Below, piece by piece: positions 59,023 through 64,000 of a stretch of DNA of 64,000 nucleotides (position 1 is its first letter; each line of letters opens with the position of its first letter). This DNA comes from Rhodanobacter sp. (GTDB taxonomy: Bacteria > Pseudomonadota > Gammaproteobacteria > Xanthomonadales > Rhodanobacteraceae): positions 1 through 64,000 of the forward strand of contig SCSE01000045.1 of assembly GCA_004298015.1 (NCBI GenBank), in the 5' to 3' direction. The notes beneath the pieces are model-generated. The model searched no databases and was not told where the DNA came from. It saw only the letters and a program-made list of their open reading frames with translations. The translations under genes were made by a program, and so were the position numbers.

Positions 59023-60141
59023 ATGGAAACTGTCGTGCGACTTGTCAATCCCCGCGGCGACACCGAACGCCAGTGGGTTCATCAGGCGCTGGAAAAACTG
59101 GCGCAGGAGTCGGCGAGGTCCGCCGACACGCATCTGTTGAAGCTCAACTTTCCAGGGTTTCACGGCATCGATTTCTATTTCAAGGACGAAGCCTCCCACC
59201 CTACCGGCAGCCTCAAGCATCGCCTCGCCCGTTCGCTGTTCCTGTATGCGCTTTGCAACGGTCGACTGGGCGATGGACAGACCGTGGTCGATGCATCTTC
59301 CGGATCCACGGCAATTTCCGAAGCCTGGTTCGCGCGCATGCTTGGCCTGCCGTTCATCGCGGTGATGCCGACCGCCACGGCACCCGGCAAGCTGCGCGAC
59401 GTACAGGCTCTGGGTGGCGAGTGCGACCTGGTCGATGATCCGTGCCAGGTGCACGCACGGGCCGCGGCACATGCCGCCAACGGCGCCTGCCACCTCGACC
59501 AGTTCGGCCTGGCCGAGCGCGCGACAGACTGGCGCGGCAACAACAATATCGCCGCGTCGATCATCGACCAGATGGCTCGTGAGCCGTTTCCGGAGCCCGC
59601 CTGGATCGTCTGCGGCGTCGGCACCGGTGGCACTTCGGCCACCATCGGCCGCTACCTGCGTTACCGCCGCCTGTCCACCCGCTTGTGCGTGGCCGAACCA
59701 AACGGCAGCGGATTCGTGCATGGCTGGCGTACCTGCAATCCGGATGCGATAGCGAGCATGCCGACGCTGATCGAGGGTATCGGTCGGCCGCGAGTGGAAC
59801 CGGGTTTCGTGTTCGACGTGGTCGACCGGGTGGTCGAGGTCCCCGACAGCGCCTCGATCGCTGCCGCCTGGCTACTGGAAGAACTGCTGGGTCGACGTTA
59901 TGGCGGGTCCTCCGGCACCAACTTTGCCGCCTGCTTGCAGCTGGCTGCCTTGATGCGCATGCGCGGCGAGCGCGGCAGCATCGTGAGCCTGCTGTGCGAC
60001 CGTGGCGAGCGCTACGCGCAAACCCTGTTCGATACCTCCTGGCTGGCCGCCCACGGCATCGACACCACGGCCTGGACCACGGCCCTCCGCGCCACCTTGC
60101 ACGACGGTCAATGGCAAACGGCTGGCCAACGCCCGATATGA
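59023..60141 (+). CDS. PLP-dependent cysteine synthase-family enzyme (Cds1-like)
   Basis: 372 residues of fold-type II. PLP lysine Lys65 is in HPTGSLKHRLARS, the substrate loop is DASSGSTAIS in place of the usual TSGNTG, and the phosphate loop is CGVGTGGTSATIGRYL. This substrate loop is a feature of cysteine desulfhydrase (Cds1) relatives rather than of CysK/CysM. It may release sulfide from cysteine or perform beta-replacement for a pathway product. ATG 59023 has GGAGG before it. Confidence 0.85.
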   Translation: METVVRLVNPRGDTERQWVHQALEKLAQESARSADTHLLKLNFPGFHGIDFYFKDEASHPTGSLKHRLARSLFLYALCNGRLGDGQTVVDASSGSTAISEAWFARMLGLPFIAVMPTATAPGKLRDVQALGGECDLVDDPCQVHARAAAHAANGACHLDQFGLAERATDWRGNNNIAASIIDQMAREPFPEPAWIVCGVGTGGTSATIGRYLRYRRLSTRLCVAEPNGSGFVHGWRTCNPDAIASMPTLIEGIGRPRVEPGFVFDVVDRVVEVPDSASIAAAWLLEELLGRRYGGSSGTNFAACLQLAALMRMRGERGSIVSLLCDRGERYAQTLFDTSWLAAHGIDTTAWTTALRATLHDGQWQTAGQRPI

Positions 60142-60233
60142 GGCATCATTGTGGTGCCCGCGGACCCACAGCCATGGTTCGCACAGATCCGCGCCACGCC
60201 CGCGTCTGCCACCCCGACCCAAGGTAACCGCCC

Positions 60234-61013
60234 ATGTTGTTCGCCATCCTCGGCTTTGGCCGCTTTGGCCGCGCCCTCACCGAGCTGCTACTGCACGCCG
60301 GCCATGAAGTTCGCGCCTACGATCCGGGTGCGACGGTGCCGGTGGAACTGGCTGCGACTTCGGCCATGGCAGCGGCGGAGGGAGCGCAATGGATCGTACT
60401 GGCCATGCCGGTCCCGCACATGCGCAGCGCATTGCATACGTTGCGCCCGCACCTGGATGCGAGGCAAACCGTGATCGACGTGGGCAGCGTGAAGATGCAT
60501 CCCTGCACCATGATGGATGAACTGCTCGGCGACGAGATCCCACACGCCGGAACGCACCCCCTGTTCGGCCCGCTCAGCCTCGCTCGCGGCGAGCATCCAC
60601 TGCGCACCGTGGTCTGTGCCAGCCCGCGTCACCCCGACGCCGCCGCTCGCGCCCATCAGCTGTTCGTCGCGCTCGGCTGCGAGGTGATCGAACAGGACCC
60701 GGCCATCCACGACAAGGCGATGGCAAGTACCCATGCACTGGCATTCTTCATCGCCAAGGGCCTGGTCGAGATGGGCGTGGACGACGACCTGACGGTTGCG
60801 CCGCCATCGTTCCAGGGCCTGAAGCACATGCTGGCCGCCGTGCGTGGCGACGCCGGCCATCTGTTTGCTGCGATCCAGCAGGAAAATCCCTTTGCCGCCG
60901 GGGCCCGAGCGCAGTTGATGGACTCACTGGAACTGATTCACCGCAAACTGCTTACCGAAGGTGACGAGGACGGCCACCTGGCGATCACCAACCTGCCCGA
61001 AGCCACATCGTGA
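60234..61013 (+). CDS. Prephenate/arogenate dehydrogenase-like protein
   Basis: 259 residues. NAD loop [13 protein letters not shown] at the N-terminus, then VIDVGSVK and THPLFGPLS (TyrA signature HP-F-G), and a helical C-terminal domain. It is shorter than common TyrA and has no chorismate mutase or ACT domain. It should oxidise prephenate, arogenate or a related cyclohexadienol. It overlaps ubiD at GTGA. Confidence 0.85.
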   Translation: MLFAILGFGRFGRALTELLLHAGHEVRAYDPGATVPVELAATSAMAAAEGAQWIVLAMPVPHMRSALHTLRPHLDARQTVIDVGSVKMHPCTMMDELLGDEIPHAGTHPLFGPLSLARGEHPLRTVVCASPRHPDAAARAHQLFVALGCEVIEQDPAIHDKAMASTHALAFFIAKGLVEMGVDDDLTVAPPSFQGLKHMLAAVRGDAGHLFAAIQQENPFAAGARAQLMDSLELIHRKLLTEGDEDGHLAITNLPEATS

Positions 61014-62488
61014 GCTTTCACGATCTTCGCGGCTTTCTGCGGCATCTGGAACACGACGGGCAACTGCAACGTGTTGAACTGCCCGTCGACACGCACCTGG
61101 AATCCACCGCACTTTGCCTGCGCGCACTGCGCGAAGACGGCCCCGCCTTGCTGATGACGCAGCCGTCCGGCTCACGACACGCACTGCTCGGCAACCTGTT
61201 CGGCCAGCGTCGGCGGATTGAAGCTGCGCTGGCAGGACGACCACTGGCGAGCCTGCGTGAACTCGGCCGGTTGCTCGCCGCGATCAAGGAGCCGCGCTGG
61301 CCGTCCAGCCTGCGTCAGGCACTGGCTACCTGGCCGGAACTGGCCCAGCTGGCTCACGTGGCGCCCCAGCGGGTTCGCGAAGCGGCGTTCGAACATGAAA
61401 CGCTGCAAGGCGCTGAGATCGACCTTTCACGGCTGCCGATCCAGCACTGCTGGCCAGGCGATGCAGGTCGACTGATCACCTTCGGGTTGGTGGTCACGCG
61501 AGGCACCCGGCAGCCAAGGCAGAACGTGGCGATCTATCGACAGCAGCTGATCGGCCCAAACCGGGTAATCATGCGCTGGCTGCCGCATCGCGGCGGTGCA
61601 CTGGACTATGCGGACTGGAAAGCCGTCCATCCGGACCAGCCCTTCCCGGTGCTGGTGGCACTCGGTGCCGACCCGGCCACCATGCTGGCCGCGGTGGCGC
61701 CGGTGCCCGACACGCTCTCCGAATACGAGTTCGCCGGTTTGCTGCGCGGCCAACGTACGCGTGTATGGACAAGCCAGCTGACCGGTCTGGACGCACCGGC
61801 CGGCGCCGAGATCCTGCTGGAAGGATTCATCCATCCCGGCGACACCGCGCTGGAAGGCCCGTTTGGCGACCACACCGGTTACTACAACGCGCAGGATCAT
61901 TTTCCGGTGCTGACGATCGAGCGCATGCGTCTGCGTCAGGATGCGATCTATCACGGCAGCTACATGGGGCGTGCGCCGCACGACGAACCGTCGGTGCTGT
62001 CGATGGCGTTGAACGACGTGTTCGTGCCGATCCTGCAGAAGGTATTTCCCGAAATCGTCGATTTCTACCTGCCGCCGGAAGCATGCTCGTACCGCATCGC
62101 GGTGGTCAGCATCCGCAAGCAATATCCCGGCCATGCGCGACGGGTGATGATGGGTATCTGGTCGTACCTGCGCCAGTTCACCTACACCAAGTTCGTGATC
62201 GTCACCGACGACGACATCGACGTACGCGACTGGTCGCAGGTGATCTGGGCGCTGGCCACCCGGGTCGACCCGGCACGCGACTCGATGCTGGTGGAGAACA
62301 CCCCGATCGACTACCTGGATTTTTCCAGTCCGGTGCCGAATCTCGGCTCCAAGCTGGGCATCGACGCCACCAACAAATGGCCGTCCGAAACCAGCCGTAG
62401 CTGGAGCAAGCCGATCGTGCCGGACCCCGCCATCGAGCGTCGCGTCGATGCGCTGTGGGCGACGCTTTCGGGCTCAGGTATCCGCTGA
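61010..62488 (+). CDS. ubiD: UbiD-family 3-polyprenyl-4-hydroxybenzoate decarboxylase
   Basis: 492 residues, GTG start. The prFMN enzyme signatures are present: [20 protein letters not shown]-type N-terminus, [26 protein letters not shown] and [20 protein letters not shown]. It removes the carboxyl group in ubiquinone synthesis. Length is that of E. coli UbiD. It is the end of the decarboxylase operon and lies close to ubiU/ubiV. Confidence 0.95.
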   Translation: MSFHDLRGFLRHLEHDGQLQRVELPVDTHLESTALCLRALREDGPALLMTQPSGSRHALLGNLFGQRRRIEAALAGRPLASLRELGRLLAAIKEPRWPSSLRQALATWPELAQLAHVAPQRVREAAFEHETLQGAEIDLSRLPIQHCWPGDAGRLITFGLVVTRGTRQPRQNVAIYRQQLIGPNRVIMRWLPHRGGALDYADWKAVHPDQPFPVLVALGADPATMLAAVAPVPDTLSEYEFAGLLRGQRTRVWTSQLTGLDAPAGAEILLEGFIHPGDTALEGPFGDHTGYYNAQDHFPVLTIERMRLRQDAIYHGSYMGRAPHDEPSVLSMALNDVFVPILQKVFPEIVDFYLPPEACSYRIAVVSIRKQYPGHARRVMMGIWSYLRQFTYTKFVIVTDDDIDVRDWSQVIWALATRVDPARDSMLVENTPIDYLDFSSPVPNLGSKLGIDATNKWPSETSRSWSKPIVPDPAIERRVDALWATLSGSGIR

Positions 62489-62806
62489 CGGTTCGGCCAG
62501 CTCAAGCTCGGGAAATTCCTTGCCCGGATCGGCGATCCACGCCCGCGCACGCAACTGCAACGCCCGCCAGCAACGCTCCCATTGGCCGTCGCGCGGTTCG
62601 GACCAGGCCAGTTGCAGCAGCACCGCCTGCAGACCCTTCATGCCCTGCTTTGCACTCGCCAGTTCGGCCAGCACCTGCTCGTGTTCGTCCTTGCCCACCA
62701 TCAATATCTTTCGATCGCGGCACACGCCGATGCACGGTTGCGGCGCTTCGATCTTGCCACAGCCGATGCATTGCCAAGCCTGGATGTAGTCGGTCGTGCC
62801 AGTCAT
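62474..62806 (-). CDS. Small zinc-ribbon protein, unknown function
   Basis: 110 residues. CIGCG and CIGVCRDRK form a four-cysteine knuckle (C-x2-C and C-x3-C) near residues 13-30; the rest is predicted helical with [15 protein letters not shown]. The 3' end overlaps ubiD's end by 15 nt. It is divergent from ubiU and might be linked to anaerobic quinone synthesis; the family is not recognised. Confidence 0.65.
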   Translation of the reverse strand: MTGTTDYIQAWQCIGCGKIEAPQPCIGVCRDRKILMVGKDEHEQVLAELASAKQGMKGLQAVLLQLAWSEPRDGQWERCWRALQLRARAWIADPGKEFPELELAEPSADT

Positions 62807-62867
62807 TCGGGAGGTGCGGCCCTGAACATATCGGGGGATATGCTAGTGCACCGCCGGTCTGCAGCGG

Positions 62868-62881
62868 CTGATCCAGGTCAA
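62868..62881 (+). promoter_or_regulatory. Anr/FNR-like box upstream of ubiU
   Basis: CTGAT-CCAG-GTCAA has two mismatches to TTGAT-N4-ATCAA, symmetric about the centre. It lies 56 bases before the ubiU ATG, the same distance as the perfect box before ccoN. ubiUV is an FNR target in E. coli, which supports it. Confidence 0.6.
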
Positions 62882-62937
62882 CGACAGCGTACGTACTGCA
62901 TGCCACGATGGCCGCTGGTTCTTCCTGCGAGGTACGC

Positions 62938-63936
62938 ATGCAACTGGTCTGTCCCGCCGGCAATCTGCCGGCCTTGCAGGCGGCGATCGACGCCGGCGCG
63001 GATTCGGTCTATGCGGGCTTCCGCGACCAGACCAATGCGCGCGCCTTCCCGGGCCTGAATTTCAGCGACGAGGAGCTGCGCACGGGCGTTGCCTATGCTC
63101 ACGCGCGCGGACGCAAGGTTTACCTGGCGTTGAACACCTACCCCGAGAGCGCCCGCCTGCCGCAATGGTATGCAGCGGTCGACAAGGCAGCCGAGTTCGG
63201 CTGCGATGCAATCATTGCGGCAGAAATGGCAGTACTTGACTACGCCACCCGAACCCATCCCTCGCTGGCGCGCCATCTATCGGTACAGGGTTCGGCGACC
63301 ACCGCACCGGCACTGCGTTACATGCACGAGCGCTTCGGGATCAGTCGCGCGGTGCTGCCGCGGGTACTGTCGCTGCAGCAGGTGGAGCGACTGTGCGAAC
63401 GCTCGCCGGTGCCACTGGAAGTGTTTGCCTTCGGTAGCCTGTGCATCATGGTCGAGGGTCGTTGCCAGCTCTCCAGCTATGTCACCGGCGCCTCGCCGAA
63501 CCGACATGGTGTGTGCTCACCGGCGAAGTTCGTTCGTTGGGAGGAGCACCCCGACGGCGCTCGCAGCGTACGCCTCAACGATGTACTGATCGACCGCTTC
63601 CAACCCCGCGAGCCCGCGGGTTACCCCACCGTATGCAAGGGCCGCTTCGATGTCGGTGGCGAGATCTTTCATGCGCTGGAGGAACCGACCAGTCTGAATA
63701 CGCTGGAGCTCCTGCCCAAGCTGGTCCAGGCCGGTGTGGTGGCGCTGAAGATCGAGGGCCGTCAACGCGGCGTGGCGTATGTGAGATCGGTGACCCGTAC
63801 CTGGCGTGAGGCGCTGGACCGCTATCAGGCCTCGCCACAGCAATGGCAGTTGCAGGCAGACTGGCAGCACGCGCTGTCGGCACACGCCGAAGGTCACCAG
63901 ACCACGCTTGGCCCCTATCACCGTCGCTGGCATTGA
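62938..63936 (+). CDS. ubiU: UbiU, oxygen-independent ubiquinone hydroxylation (U32 family)
   Basis: 332 residues from ATG 62938 (MQLVCPAGNLPALQAAIDAG). The U32 signature and Fe-S cysteines are seen in FGSLCIMVEGRCQLSSY, HGVCSP and VCKGRF. With UbiV it forms a 4Fe-4S complex that hydroxylates ubiquinone precursors without O2, using prephenate as oxygen source. Followed after 13 nt by ubiV. Confidence 0.95.
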   Translation: MQLVCPAGNLPALQAAIDAGADSVYAGFRDQTNARAFPGLNFSDEELRTGVAYAHARGRKVYLALNTYPESARLPQWYAAVDKAAEFGCDAIIAAEMAVLDYATRTHPSLARHLSVQGSATTAPALRYMHERFGISRAVLPRVLSLQQVERLCERSPVPLEVFAFGSLCIMVEGRCQLSSYVTGASPNRHGVCSPAKFVRWEEHPDGARSVRLNDVLIDRFQPREPAGYPTVCKGRFDVGGEIFHALEEPTSLNTLELLPKLVQAGVVALKIEGRQRGVAYVRSVTRTWREALDRYQASPQQWQLQADWQHALSAHAEGHQTTLGPYHRRWH

Positions 63937-63949
63937 ACCGGGTGTGCCG

Positions 63950-64000
63950 ATGGATACGAACGACATGATGAAACTGAGTCTCGGCCCGCTGCAGTATTTC
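63950..64000 (+). CDS. ubiV: UbiV (5' fragment, cut by the window end)
   Basis: The first 17 codons are visible from ATG 63950; later ATGs at 63965 and 63968 are also in frame. KLSLGPLQYF matches the beginning of UbiV (U32 family), the partner of UbiU. Alternative start MKLSLGP at 63968 gives the most typical N-terminus. Confidence 0.85.
   Translation, partial: MDTNDMMKLSLGPLQYF

Overview
The window is a high-GC gammaproteobacterial chromosome segment. Its gene families and order point to the Xanthomonadales/Lysobacterales, most likely a Rhodanobacter/Dyella-type member of the Rhodanobacteraceae: metB borders the LPS locus, rmlBACD lies next to a bifunctional manC, the cytochrome cbb3 genes are followed by an azurin, ubiU/ubiV are present, the fructose-bisphosphate aldolase is class I, and intergenic REP palindromes carry a GTAGGAGCGC core. 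The genus is an inference; there is no rRNA or tRNA in the window to fix it.

Region 1 (1-15.5 kb, clearly lower GC) is an O-antigen locus of the ABC-transporter type, read on the minus strand: a methyltransferase, metB, a GT4 glycosyltransferase, wzm, wzt, an FkbM methyltransferase with a long repeated coiled coil, a 1149-residue two-headed GT4 enzyme, gmd, rmd and phosphomannomutase. Together they can make GDP-D-rhamnose (or a related 6-deoxyhexose) and polymerise, cap and export a homopolymer. The capping protein looks like an analogue of the E. coli WbdD terminator/ruler. A partial CDS and a lipoprotein lie beyond it. Region 2 (15.8-21.1 kb, plus strand) is rmlB-rmlA-rmlC-rmlD (dTDP-L-rhamnose) and manC (GDP-mannose).

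Region 3 (21-31.4 kb) holds REP elements, a BrnT/BrnA toxin-antitoxin pair, an ArnT-like membrane glycosyltransferase, glmS, a cystathionine beta-synthase, a DUF465 protein, a pair of DUF4398-like envelope proteins, pilU and a maleylacetoacetate isomerase-like GST.

Region 4 (31.5-48.9 kb) is a central carbon block: pgk, a HAD phosphatase, tkt, two paralogous outer-membrane barrels, fba, a TonB-like protein, pyk and gap. Between pyk and gap sits a 6.7 kb block holding a decayed S1/P1 nuclease gene and a five-gene unit (DUF2892, DUF302, RND adaptor, RND pump, OsmC) divergent from an ArsR-type regulator with the two cysteines of the persulfide sensors BigR/SqrR.

Region 5 (49-56.6 kb) is the low-oxygen respiratory block: a perfect Anr/FNR box, ccoNOQP, a very short FixH-like protein, ccoI, ccoS overlapping an azurin gene, a strong terminator, a group III truncated haemoglobin and a convergent thiol peroxidase. 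Region 6 (56.9-62.5 kb) is a tight plus-strand run: a 40-codon ORF, a PLP decarboxylase, a cysteine-synthase-fold enzyme, a prephenate dehydrogenase-like protein and ubiD. Region 7 contains a zinc-ribbon protein divergent from ubiU and the first codons of ubiV (oxygen-independent ubiquinone hydroxylation), with an Anr-like box before ubiU.

The observations most worth following are the coiled-coil ruler methyltransferase, the decarboxylase/cysteine-synthase/dehydrogenase operon with its small upstream ORF, and the reactive-sulfur-type regulator coupled to an RND pump. No CRISPR array, IS element or tRNA was seen.
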